Origin: Desulfovibrio gilichinskyi
GTDB lineage: Bacteria; Desulfobacterota; Desulfovibrionia; Desulfovibrionales; Desulfovibrionaceae
Reading direction: 5' to 3'
Assembly: GCF_900177375.1 (NCBI RefSeq)
Contig: NZ_FWZU01000001.1
Location: forward strand, 124,001 to 188,000
DNA length: 64,000 nt
The translations under genes were made by a program, and so were the position numbers. Positions 54,746 to 63,537 of the stretch are shown piece by piece; positions within the stretch are counted from its first letter, which is position 1, and each line of letters begins with the position of its first letter. The notes under the pieces are model-generated. The model saw only the letters and a list, made by a program, of their open reading frames with translations. It made no database searches and was not told the origin of the DNA.

Positions 54746-55164
54746 GATTCGCTGGCGGAGACGTAGATGTTTACGGGGATTGTTTGGATGATCCTATTAA
54801 TTTTCATGATCGGACGGGGCTTGCCACAGCACGACGATCCGCTCCATATGTAGAAAAAGGGTTGGATAAGGTTAGTAAGATTGCTAAGCGAGGAATAGCT
54901 ACAGCTAAAGACGCTTATAACGAAGCTGATGTAACAGTACGTAATTTTACATCAAATAAAAAATATGAAGTAAATCTAAATGATATTACAGATGGAGCAA
55001 CAAGTTTTGTTGACGGATTACCTCCATCAAATGGACCAATAAATGGTCCAGTTACCGCTTTTTTTGGTACGAAGCTAGCCGTTAAAAATGCTAAAGAAGC
55101 TTATAAAGAAATAAAAAACAAAATTGATGAATCAAAAACAAAAAAGAATATTAAAGGGAAATAA
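54697..55164 (+). pseudogene. RHS core tip with C-terminal extension, -1 frame relative to the upstream gene
   Basis: Open from 54697, this reads YDPAIGRFITPDPLGFAGG, then DVYGDCLDDPINFHDRTG, the hallmark end of RHS/YD-repeat proteins, followed by about 110 lysine- and alanine-rich residues. In RHS systems the variable part after this motif is the toxin. I do not recognise the tip domain. There is no ribosome site at its start (ATG 54784 is internal to the motif), so it needs a frameshift from 54194-54745 or is a decayed remnant. Confidence 0.7.
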
Positions 55165-55183
55165 AGGGGACTATCCTTTAGTA

Positions 55184-55547
55184 ATGAGGATAATTGCAGT
55201 TGCCTACGGTTTATTTACTATGTGTGGGGCATGGCCAAATGAACTACCTTACTATTATAAAGGGCATGAAATAGGCCTTTGGGGGAAGTGGGCGATGTTT
55301 GCCTTTGGGCTACTAATTTTTTGGTGCGGTATTTTTTACAAACGCCCTATGGGGGGGAAAGCATTTCACTAAACTTGAAGAATCTATTTGTCCTAAATGC
55401 CAACAAGTGTTTATGCCTAAAAAAGCACCTGAAGACCAAATGTGCCACAAGTGCAACTGTTCTCTTGAACAACTTGAAGGATTTTATAAAAGGCATCCAG
55501 AATTAAAAGAAGCTGAAATTGATACCTCAATAAAAGAGACCAAATAG
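55184..55547 (+). pseudogene. Two-helix membrane protein with zinc ribbon, frameshifted at a G7 tract
   Basis: From ATG 55184 the frame encodes two membrane helices and stops early after KAFH at 55372. With six instead of seven Gs at 55351-55357 it continues into a zinc ribbon (CPKCQQVF and CHKCNCS) and ends at 55547, about 120 residues in all. Its place right after an RHS tip suggests an immunity protein, but this is inference. The G tract could be phase-variable, a decay event or a sequencing error. Confidence 0.6.
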
Positions 55548-55560
55548 TAATTTATTATCA

Positions 55561-55588
55561 GCCCCGACTTCGGTCGGGGCTTTTTTTT
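55561..55588 (+). terminator. Terminator of virion unit C
   Basis: GCCCCGAC and GTCGGGGC close a 4-base loop, followed by eight Ts. Confidence 0.93.
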
Positions 55589-55604
55589 ATTAAAATTTCA
55601 CCTC

Positions 55605-55648
55605 CGGACATGACTCGGCTTATTCATGTCCGGCCTGCCTTTTATCCT
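55605..55648 (+). promoter_or_regulatory. Shared virion-unit element, copy 4 (unit D)
   Basis: CGGACATGA (55605-55613), ten bases with CGGCT, TCATGTCCG (55624-55632), ten bases, TATCCT (55643-55648). It lies directly after the unit C terminator. Confidence 0.85.
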
Positions 55649-55707
55649 GACTTTGTAAGGGATTCATTCATTTGAATTGTAACCATAACAAAGACAGGAG
55701 AATTTAC

Positions 55708-56301
55708 GTGGCAATTTCAGAAGTTAAGATTTGTAACCTTGCGCTTAGAAAACTTGGTGCAAGGCTCATTGAGTCGCTTAGTGACAGCTCGCAGGAAGCG
55801 GTCACTTGCAATCTTTTTTATGAGCAGGTGCGTGACGCGGTTCTTCGTGATCACCCGTGGAATTTTGCGGCATCCCGGTGCAGGCTTGCAAAGCTTGCGC
55901 AAGCTCCGGCATTTGGTTTTTCATTTCAATATCAGGTTCCGGTGGATTGTATTCACTTGCGCCAGCTTAATCGTTCTGATGACGAATTTGTTGTTGAAGG
56001 TGATAAAATCCTCACTAATGTGGATAGTGCTTTTGCCATTTACACCGGCAAAGTGACTAATCCGGTCTTATTTGATTCATCGTTTGTAATGGCTTTTGCC
56101 GCACGTCTCGCGGCAGAAATAGCTGATGACATTACAGGTTCATCTACTAAGGCCAGAGAAATGTGGACGCTTTATCTTAATGCAATGCAGTCCGCCAGAT
56201 TGGCAGATTCTGCCGAAGGGCGTGAGGATGAAATTTTGAATGACCCGTGGCTTGAGGCCCGCGGAATAAGCGGTATTGATTCGCCGGTGTGGAGGGCTTA
56301 G
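55708..56301 (+). CDS. Tail tubular protein A-like (T7 gp11 type)
   Basis: The 197-residue protein has the family opening ICNLALRKLGARLIESL and the DHPWNFA segment typical of podovirus gp11/adaptor proteins, which join the portal to the tail nozzle. GTG 55708 follows AGGAG; the frame upstream has an ATG but no site. It ends two bases before the next start. Confidence 0.82.
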   Translation: MAISEVKICNLALRKLGARLIESLSDSSQEAVTCNLFYEQVRDAVLRDHPWNFAASRCRLAKLAQAPAFGFSFQYQVPVDCIHLRQLNRSDDEFVVEGDKILTNVDSAFAIYTGKVTNPVLFDSSFVMAFAARLAAEIADDITGSSTKAREMWTLYLNAMQSARLADSAEGREDEILNDPWLEARGISGIDSPVWRA

Positions 56302-56303
56302 TT

Positions 56304-58397
56304 GTGTCAGTTTCATTAATAATGACCAACTTCAGCGCAGGTGAACTTTCACCTCGTCTCGGTGGTAGGGTTGATCTCGCAAAATATTCAAACGGACTTT
56401 CTGTTCTTGAAAATATGTACACTCATCCGCATGGAGGAGCATCGCGTCGAACCGGATTTCGTTTTATTCGAGAAATTGTCGGGCGTGATTTAATGCCGAA
56501 AAACAGTTTGAATTCCGCAACAGGCTGGACTGTCGGTGCCGGGTGGACTGTTGCAGGCGGTTCTGCAACTTGCGGTGGAACCCAAAAAGGAGCGTCTGTT
56601 CTAAGTCGGGAAGTAGGGTTAATCGCAGGGCGCACGTATGAATTTGGATTTAAAATTTCAAATTATACTGGTGGCTCCGTGCAAATTGTTTCTGCTGGTG
56701 CTGGAGTTAGCGAGTCCGCTTCTGCTAGCGGGGAATTTGTATCTCGTCTTGAAGCTGGAGATTCTGGACTAATCAGTATTAGCGCAGATGCCGATTTCAA
56801 AGGGCAAATTGATTCTGTTTATGTGCGGCAAATAGGGCCGAAAGCTCGATTAATTCCCTTCGAATTCTCCACAGAGCAGGCATATGTTCTTGAGTTTACC
56901 GATAAAAATATCAGAATTTATAAAGACGGCGGTATTGTTGTAGGTGCAGATGGTGAACCTGTTGAGGTTCCGACTCCATACACTGAGAATGATTTAGCGA
57001 AGATTCGTTTTACCCAGTCTGCTGACGTTATGTATTTGGTACACCCTGAGGTGCAACCTTATAAACTATCCAGAACATCTCATGTCGACTGGACTGTAAA
57101 ACTTGTTCCTTTCTCTTCCCCTCCATCTGAGTGGAATAGTACTAAAGGTTTTCCTTCATGCGTTACGTTTTTTGAAGAACGTCTGTGCTTTGCCGCAAGT
57201 CCTGCGAATCCGCAAACTATCTGGATGAGTAAGAGCGGTTCATATGAGGATTTCGGCGTGTCATCTCCGATTGTGGATGATGATGCCTGTACTTACACAC
57301 TCTCCGCGGATCAGGTTAATGCGATTCGCTGGATGGTCAGTTCCAAGAAACTTATTATGGGAACATCTGGCGGAGAATGGTGGCTTGCAGGAGGTGGAAG
57401 TTCGGATTCTGTAACTCCGAATTCTGTAATTGTCCGGCGTGAAACGACTCACGGTTCAGCATCTATTCCCCCGGTAGTTGTCGGCGGCATCATGGTTTTT
57501 CTGCAGAGAGAAGGAAAAACAATCCGTGAACTTTCATATTCATTTGAAGCTGACGGTTACGTCGCGCCGGATCTGACAATTCTGGCTGAGCATATGACCC
57601 GTTCCAACACAATTACCGAGTGGGCATACCAACAATCACCTGATTCCATAATCTGGATGATTCGTGATGACGGTGTCCTTTTAGGACTCACATATCAACG
57701 CGAGCAGGAAGTTGTGGGGTTCCACAGGCATGTAACCGCAGGAAAGTTTCGCTCAGCGTGCGTAATTCCCGGTATTTCGCAGGAGGAATTGTGGTGCGTG
57801 GTTACGCGTGAGATTAACGGTGTAACACGCAGCTACGTGGAACGAATGGAAGAGCAGTTTAATGGTGACGATTCTGTGGGAGCATTCTTTGTAGATTCAG
57901 GTTTAAGCTACAATCAGGATGCTCTTGATACTGTGTTTACGGGGCTTGAGCACCTTGAAGGGATGAAAGTTTCTATCTTGGCTGATGGGGCTGTTCGCCC
58001 TGATGTTGTGGTTAAAAACGGGTGTATTACGCTGGCTTCTCCGGCAAAGGTCGTCCACGCGGGGCTTCAATATACATCAAATTTGAAAACCTTGCGTATC
58101 GAGGGCGGATCTATGAACGGAACAGCACAGGGGAGTATGAAAAGGATTTCTCACGTAACTGTGCGTTTATTTCAGTCTCTCGGATTGCAGGTCGGTTACG
58201 ATAAAGACAATCTTGAACGTGCGCCTTTCCGAACTTCTGCTGATAAAGTAGGCGGTCCCCCATCACTGTTTAATGGTGATTATGAAGTTAAATTCAACCG
58301 TGGTTATGATCGTGACGGGCAGATTTATATCAGACAGGATCAACCATTGCCACTTAGCGTATTGGCTCTTATTCCTCAAGTCTCGGTGTATTCATGA
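56304..58397 (+). CDS. Tail nozzle/tubular protein B-like structural protein
   Basis: The 697-residue protein starts MTNFSAGELSPRLGGRVDL close to its N-terminus, a hallmark of BPP-1/T7-like nozzle-type proteins. A serine/glycine-rich beta-sandwich-like insert of about 110 residues (about 65-175; GWTVGAGWTVAGG to GQIDSVYVRQIG) interrupts the region after the first 60 residues, perhaps a carbohydrate-binding module. GTG 56304 has a GGAGG site; ATG 56322 is the alternative. It overlaps the next gene by four bases. Confidence 0.78.
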   Translation: MSVSLIMTNFSAGELSPRLGGRVDLAKYSNGLSVLENMYTHPHGGASRRTGFRFIREIVGRDLMPKNSLNSATGWTVGAGWTVAGGSATCGGTQKGASVLSREVGLIAGRTYEFGFKISNYTGGSVQIVSAGAGVSESASASGEFVSRLEAGDSGLISISADADFKGQIDSVYVRQIGPKARLIPFEFSTEQAYVLEFTDKNIRIYKDGGIVVGADGEPVEVPTPYTENDLAKIRFTQSADVMYLVHPEVQPYKLSRTSHVDWTVKLVPFSSPPSEWNSTKGFPSCVTFFEERLCFAASPANPQTIWMSKSGSYEDFGVSSPIVDDDACTYTLSADQVNAIRWMVSSKKLIMGTSGGEWWLAGGGSSDSVTPNSVIVRRETTHGSASIPPVVVGGIMVFLQREGKTIRELSYSFEADGYVAPDLTILAEHMTRSNTITEWAYQQSPDSIIWMIRDDGVLLGLTYQREQEVVGFHRHVTAGKFRSACVIPGISQEELWCVVTREINGVTRSYVERMEEQFNGDDSVGAFFVDSGLSYNQDALDTVFTGLEHLEGMKVSILADGAVRPDVVVKNGCITLASPAKVVHAGLQYTSNLKTLRIEGGSMNGTAQGSMKRISHVTVRLFQSLGLQVGYDKDNLERAPFRTSADKVGGPPSLFNGDYEVKFNRGYDRDGQIYIRQDQPLPLSVLALIPQVSVYS

Positions 58398-58900
58398 GTA
58401 GAAAATCTACAGCCTCAAAATTAGCTCTCGGAGTTCCTACGGTACAAGATATTGAATTTGTAGCAGAGAATATTCGGCAGAGCGACAGGCAGGATATTTC
58501 AGGTCTATGGCCGGATATGGCTATTTTTGAGGTTATAATGAGGGACGTTGAGAAATCAAAACTTGTTTACGGTCTTTATCTTGAAGATGTTCCCTATGCT
58601 GTATTCGGCGTAGTTCCCGCAGCTGTCTCAGGAGTCGGAACTCCATGGGTAGTAGGAGCAAAGAGTGTTGATAGGAATGCGTTGCCGTTTGTAAGGGCAT
58701 CATTACCTCTTATAGAAATGTTGCAAAAATTTTTTCCCGTCTTTGATACATTTGTATGCACTCAAAACTCTAAAAGTATTCATTGGCATAAATGGTGCGG
58801 GTTTAAATTTAATGATGAAAAGCTGAAAATTGGTCGTGATTTTTATTACCGGGCAACTAGAATTGCAAACGTGAAATTAAATAAACAGGGAGATAAATAA
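58394..58900 (+). CDS. GNAT-fold internal virion protein (T7 gp13/DUF2833-like)
   Basis: The 168-residue protein resembles the DUF2833 group with an acetyltransferase fold (TPWVVGAKSVDRN, then FPVFDTFVCTQNSKSIHWHKWCGFKF). T7 gp13 is needed for virion assembly. It overlaps both neighbours by four bases and one base. Confidence 0.75.
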   Translation: MSRKSTASKLALGVPTVQDIEFVAENIRQSDRQDISGLWPDMAIFEVIMRDVEKSKLVYGLYLEDVPYAVFGVVPAAVSGVGTPWVVGAKSVDRNALPFVRASLPLIEMLQKFFPVFDTFVCTQNSKSIHWHKWCGFKFNDEKLKIGRDFYYRATRIANVKLNKQGDK

Positions 58901-59553
58901 TGGCAACAGGAACAATGATAGCTGTCGGCTCTATGGCGGCAAGTGTTGTCGGTGGAGCTCTTAGCGGTAGTGGCGGAGGTGGCGGGGGAACAGCTGCTGC
59001 TCAAAGTGCAGGCTCTGGAACTTGGGGAGGGTTTGATGCAAGCGCCGGAATAGGCATGATGACTGATTTCGGAAAATCGGTTTTTAACAGTAGTAATGCT
59101 CAAAGCGAAGCAGCATATAATTCACAGATGGCTGAATTGCAAAGAACTAATAATATTCAGCGTGGAGTGTATAGCCGCGACAGTAATTATAAGGAAGCAC
59201 AGCTTGTCAGGCAGGATGCAGAAATAAAATTAGCGACTTTGCGTCGTGAGTTATACCGTCGTGAACATTCGCTAAGCGGATATAAAGGTGTGCGGCTTGA
59301 TTCAGGATCAATTGTGGATGTCAAAGAAGATACAATCAGACAAGCACGATATGATGCTGAAATCGTGAAATACCAGGCGGACATTTCGGCAAGTAGATAT
59401 GGTGATCAAGGAAATATGTCAGTGTGGTCTGCAACCAACAATGCTGCCCTTGATAAAAATCAATCTGATCATGAGTATGGGAATAAAGTTGATAGTATCG
59501 GGGCTTCGCTTCTAGATAAAGCAACCGATCATATTACCACCTTGATTGGCTGA
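58900..59553 (+). CDS. Internal virion / DNA-injection protein (T7 gp14-like)
   Basis: The 217-residue protein has an N-terminal glycine-rich, hydrophobic stretch (GSMAASVVGGALSGSGGG) followed by a long helical region (NNIQRGVYSRDSNYKEAQLV and on). This fits ejection proteins that line the DNA channel through the cell envelope. Its start shares a base with the preceding stop. It ends unit D. Confidence 0.7.
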   Translation: MATGTMIAVGSMAASVVGGALSGSGGGGGGTAAAQSAGSGTWGGFDASAGIGMMTDFGKSVFNSSNAQSEAAYNSQMAELQRTNNIQRGVYSRDSNYKEAQLVRQDAEIKLATLRRELYRREHSLSGYKGVRLDSGSIVDVKEDTIRQARYDAEIVKYQADISASRYGDQGNMSVWSATNNAALDKNQSDHEYGNKVDSIGASLLDKATDHITTLIG

Positions 59554-59580
59554 TAATTTTATTAATTTTCGTAGGTTTTA

Positions 59581-59620
59581 AAATGCGGACAAATTCTAAT
59601 GAGTTTGTCCGCATTTTTTT
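59581..59620 (+). terminator. Terminator of virion unit D
   Basis: AAATGCGGACAAA and TTTGTCCGCATTT form a 13-bp stem, followed by a T run. The unit E element starts six bases later. Confidence 0.93.
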
Positions 59621-59625
59621 GCCCC

Positions 59626-59669
59626 CGGACCTGAGTCGGCTGTTTCATGTCCGGACTTCAAAATAGACT
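59626..59669 (+). promoter_or_regulatory. Shared virion-unit element, copy 5 (unit E)
   Basis: CGGACCTGA (59626-59634), ten bases with CGGCT, TCATGTCCG (59645-59653), ten bases, TAGACT (59664-59669). This copy has the weakest -10-like hexamer but the same spacing. Confidence 0.82.
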
Positions 59670-59722
59670 GAAAGTATAAGGCAGTGGTTTTATATATCAG
59701 TAACTTTTTGAGGAGAAACTTT

Positions 59723-62700
59723 ATGACAGTGGTTTCAAGCAGTAACAACATCACTTTTGCTGGTGACGGTGTTCAAACGTTGTTTGATTTTAATTTCAAG
59801 ATTTTCAAAGAAGAGGATCTTGCGGCAGTTGTTCGCGACAGTTCCGGGGTTGAAAGAGAACTGGCTGTAAGCAGTGACTTCAAACTCATATCAGAAACTG
59901 GAAATGACTCAGGCGGCAGGGTTATGTACCCTGTTTCCGGATTTCCATTGCAACAAGGTGACAGCATAACTTTTTACAGGGAAATTGCTTATTCTCAAGA
60001 ACTTGAACTTGTAGATAATGATCCTTTTTCTGCAGGATTGCTCAACGAAGCTTTTGATCGAGGTGTTATGCGTGATCAGCAGTTACAGGAACAGGTTGCA
60101 CGAGCATTAAAATACGATATTTCAACTCCGCAAGAAGATCAGCTTATGCCGCAAGAATTTATGCGTAATATAATTGCGGCTCGTGATGCTTCCGCCACTT
60201 CCCGTGCTGGCGCAGAATCGGCTTGTAGCAAATCCGAGGTCGCACAACTTGCAGCTGAATACGCAAAATCAGGAGCCGAAAACGCGCAGGCCGCAGCCGA
60301 ATATGCTAAAAGTGAAGCAGAAGCTATAGCATGGGACGGTATTGAACATCTTCGCAGTCGTACGCCGGTCCTTTCCGGACCGCAAAGTGCGAATGAAGGA
60401 ACTACCGTAGAAGTAGGTATCGTTGGTTACGTGGAGGATTCTTTAGCCAGTTATGATCTTGATGTTTCGGAGTTCGGATCGGCTGTGCTTGTTGGGTCTG
60501 TTATTAAATGGACTTTAGGAAACGTGGATGTAGATACCGAACATTCTCTGAAAGTAGTGAAGCGCAGGCGCGGGGAAATTTATTCTGAAACTGCTAATTA
60601 TCGTATTTTAGTTAAGAATGTTTTGATTAATGACGGCCCGACAATGGTTTTTGCGAATGATTCTAAGGGGTGGCCCGGCGCGGCTATTGACGCTGAGAAT
60701 ATACAACCTCCAGCCTTTTCTGTCGGTGCAGTTAATGAAAAACAGATTGTCAGCGGTAAAATGGAAGTTGAGGTGACGAGCGGACAAAAAACGGTTTTAG
60801 ACGGAACAACTGGTACTTTTCTTAAAGTTCTTGAAGAGCTTTATGCAGGTATGCTTTTAGTCACTGACAAGGGCAATGTGTTCGTTGAAAGTGTAGAGTC
60901 GTCAACAGTATCTTCAGCCGATATAGTAGATCTTCTTGATGATGGATCATGCATTGCCCTTTACAATTTTAACGGGGCATTAAACGGTTCGGGGAAGGCT
61001 GCAAGTTCTATAGTTCCAAAAAGTTCTGTTAGCTACATTACAGGAAAAGTTGGTCAAGCTGTGTCTATAAATAATGGAACAGCTCCATGTAATGTACCAG
61101 TTGATGATATCCAACACGCTGGCGTGTCTGTGTGGACTAACCCTTCTTTAAATAGTCATACGAGCGGAAGTTATCGAATCATGTGGTTGATGATGGGGGG
61201 AATTTGCGGTGTCGATTTTGGTCGTGGCTCTGTAACTATTTTTGGTCAAAATGTGGCTCTGGATACCTCCGCATGGAAAAATCTAAACAAGTTTATCAAT
61301 ATATGTATAACTTCAGACGGTAAAAATGGATATTTATATATTGATAAAACGCTCGTAAAGACAATCACTAATATAAGTCTTACCGGATCAGGAGCTTTAA
61401 CTGATTTGGCACACGGAGCCAATGATGCTCAATCTATGGATCAACTGAGAGTATTTAACAGAACATTAACTCAAGATGATGTTGATAAGATTTATGAAGA
61501 AGGGCAAAAAGCTTATTCCTGCATAATTAATCTTCCTGCCGCTCCGGCAAAAGTATTTAAAAACCCATTACAGGGTGAGACTTTAGTTGTCAGCACACGT
61601 TCTACCGCAACGAGTCTTGAAACCAATCAGCTAGTTAAAGAAGGTGAAAGTCTTTTCTTAGACGGGGTTGAGGGTGTTGCAGGAGCTACCAGTGGCGAAC
61701 TTGGGGAGTATCCTAATAAACCATATACGTCTGAGTTAGGGACTCCTATAGAGTCCGCAAATGTTACAGGCTGGATTTCAGCTAATGCCTTTGATGGGGA
61801 TATTGCCAATCGTTGGGCAGGTTTAAGCACTGCCGCAGATCTTGCAATAAATGGTTCATGGATTGGGTGGAAGTTTAAGGAACCTATTTCTTTAGAAGAG
61901 TATAGCTTAACTCCATTAGCTGATCCTAGAAATTTAGGGGCTACTATTAATCTACGAGCTTCAAATGACGGAGTAACTTGGACAACAATACAAACAGACA
62001 ATTCAGTTTATGCAGAACATAGCTACCCTGTAGCATCAACCGACAAATTCACTCATTGGGCTGTGTCTAACAATACGAAACTTGATTATTACATGAACGT
62101 ACTTGAATTGGCTTTTAAGAAAAGAGGCAACTTTTCGGTAGATATAACTTCTTTCGGCTTGACCACGCCCCCCCAATATGCCTCACGAAAGATAGAAAAT
62201 ATTTTTGCAATTGGGGTGGGTAATGCCAACGAGTATATAGGCCCGGAAATTGTGGTGGAACAGGGTGAGGGGTCTACAGCATCTAAGCTCGTTTTAACTT
62301 CCGCCGGATCAATAGCCGCAAAAATATTTGTTGAAGGCGGACTGAATAATAATATTTTATGTGATGGACAGGATGTTGCGGTTGCAAGCGTTAGTGAAGA
62401 AATCGTGGATGGTATAAGCCCGGTTAAGCAGATAATACCAGACATGACGGGTGAAACCACAGACGGATGTACTATAACCGCAAGTAGATCTGATTACGGT
62501 CCAGCTTATGCCTGCTGGAAGGTTGGTAAAGCTAATCAACCTTCAAACTCAGATTATTGGCAGGCAAATGGATATCCAACTGATCTAGTTATTGCATTTG
62601 ATTCACCTAAAACGATTAGTAAATATTCCTTAATATCAGCCTTTTCATATGTTCAAAACTCGCAAACTTGGGCTTTGTACAAAGGGGCTTCCTTAACAGG

Positions 62701-63142
62701 TCCGTGGACTTTGTTACATCAACAGGCGGCTGCTTTTACGTGGTCATCCACTGGAGGTGGGACACAGACACTAAACTTTGATCTAGGTGCGTCACACACG
62801 GCTAACTACTTCAAACTTAACTGCGGTAATACTGCACAGCATGGATATTCAGGGCTTGGGCGAGTTCGTTTATTTGGTACTGAATCAAAAAAAATGACTA
62901 AAACAATCGTTAATCTGGAAACACCACTGGACAAGGTTCCAGCTAAAGTCGCAATTCCAGACTGTTATAGCTTAACACCTGCAGGCTATATCTCTGAACT
63001 CTCTGACGGTAAACTTAAGCTAACTGTGGATAAAATAGAGTTCCCTAATAATGCTAATCTCAAGCAGCTTGCAATGTCTGTACGGTCACCGGAAGATATG
63101 CGCTTTACTGACGGTAAAATTTATATTCAGGAGAAACCATAA
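59723..63142 (+). CDS. Modular tail fibre protein
   Basis: The 1139-residue protein has an N-terminal T7-fibre-like virion anchor (about 1-150; FAGDGVQTLFDFNFKIF), an alanine-rich coiled coil (about 165-205), and a LamG-like domain (about 406-590). Two discoidin/F5-8 type C-like modules follow (about 670-800 and 915-1050). These sugar-binding domains would set the recipient range. ATG 59723 follows GAGGAG. It ends by sharing a base with the next start. Confidence 0.85.
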   Translation: MTVVSSSNNITFAGDGVQTLFDFNFKIFKEEDLAAVVRDSSGVERELAVSSDFKLISETGNDSGGRVMYPVSGFPLQQGDSITFYREIAYSQELELVDNDPFSAGLLNEAFDRGVMRDQQLQEQVARALKYDISTPQEDQLMPQEFMRNIIAARDASATSRAGAESACSKSEVAQLAAEYAKSGAENAQAAAEYAKSEAEAIAWDGIEHLRSRTPVLSGPQSANEGTTVEVGIVGYVEDSLASYDLDVSEFGSAVLVGSVIKWTLGNVDVDTEHSLKVVKRRRGEIYSETANYRILVKNVLINDGPTMVFANDSKGWPGAAIDAENIQPPAFSVGAVNEKQIVSGKMEVEVTSGQKTVLDGTTGTFLKVLEELYAGMLLVTDKGNVFVESVESSTVSSADIVDLLDDGSCIALYNFNGALNGSGKAASSIVPKSSVSYITGKVGQAVSINNGTAPCNVPVDDIQHAGVSVWTNPSLNSHTSGSYRIMWLMMGGICGVDFGRGSVTIFGQNVALDTSAWKNLNKFINICITSDGKNGYLYIDKTLVKTITNISLTGSGALTDLAHGANDAQSMDQLRVFNRTLTQDDVDKIYEEGQKAYSCIINLPAAPAKVFKNPLQGETLVVSTRSTATSLETNQLVKEGESLFLDGVEGVAGATSGELGEYPNKPYTSELGTPIESANVTGWISANAFDGDIANRWAGLSTAADLAINGSWIGWKFKEPISLEEYSLTPLADPRNLGATINLRASNDGVTWTTIQTDNSVYAEHSYPVASTDKFTHWAVSNNTKLDYYMNVLELAFKKRGNFSVDITSFGLTTPPQYASRKIENIFAIGVGNANEYIGPEIVVEQGEGSTASKLVLTSAGSIAAKIFVEGGLNNNILCDGQDVAVASVSEEIVDGISPVKQIIPDMTGETTDGCTITASRSDYGPAYACWKVGKANQPSNSDYWQANGYPTDLVIAFDSPKTISKYSLISAFSYVQNSQTWALYKGASLTGPWTLLHQQAAAFTWSSTGGGTQTLNFDLGASHTANYFKLNCGNTAQHGYSGLGRVRLFGTESKKMTKTIVNLETPLDKVPAKVAIPDCYSLTPAGYISELSDGKLKLTVDKIEFPNNANLKQLAMSVRSPEDMRFTDGKIYIQEKP

Positions 63143-63366
63143 TGAGCAAAGTAGTACATAAAGTTGAACAACAGAGCGGTGTTTCAATTCACCGCGAAAT
63201 TCCGGAAATGCGAGGTTCAAAAGATTTTGATACCAGCCAAATAAGCGAAAGGACTCGTGCTGCATGGAAAAAAGTCTGCGTTGATGGAAACGCGACTGTT
63301 GAAGATTACAAGCATGTGTTTGCTTCCATTATGGGCAGCAGCGTCGTCGAAAATATTTTGAAATAA
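63142..63366 (+). CDS. Small protein following the tail fibre
   Basis: This 74-residue charged, soluble protein has no recognised family. It is translationally coupled to the fibre gene (TAATG), which is common for fibre-assembly chaperones, so that is one possibility. It is the last gene of unit E. Confidence 0.6.
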   Translation: MSKVVHKVEQQSGVSIHREIPEMRGSKDFDTSQISERTRAAWKKVCVDGNATVEDYKHVFASIMGSSVVENILK

Positions 63367-63383
63367 TACAATAACTTCAGATT

Positions 63384-63417
63384 ACGGGACACTTATTTAA
63401 GTGTCCCGTTTTTTTAT
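63384..63417 (+). terminator. Terminator of virion unit E
   Basis: ACGGGACACTTA and TAAGTGTCCCGT are followed by seven Ts. Confidence 0.93.
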
Positions 63418-63537
63418 GATAAAAACGGGGTTGCCATTCTGCGCTATGAAATATATTTTTCTTTTCCCGGTTCGTTTTTTTTAAGTGAGTCAACATATTT
63501 CATACCACTCATCCGAGTAAGCGGAGTTCGGTTTTAT

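Noticed and set aside
33822-59669. The five repeated palindromes read as a CRISPR array or as terminators
   Set aside because: Copies are kilobases apart, lie before rather than after genes, have no T run, and true terminators are separately present after each unit.
33822-63417. Ordinary inducible prophage
   Set aside because: No integrase, repressor, replication genes or flanking att repeats are visible, and complete host transcription units lie between virion units. It remains the alternative if comparative data show an intact version.
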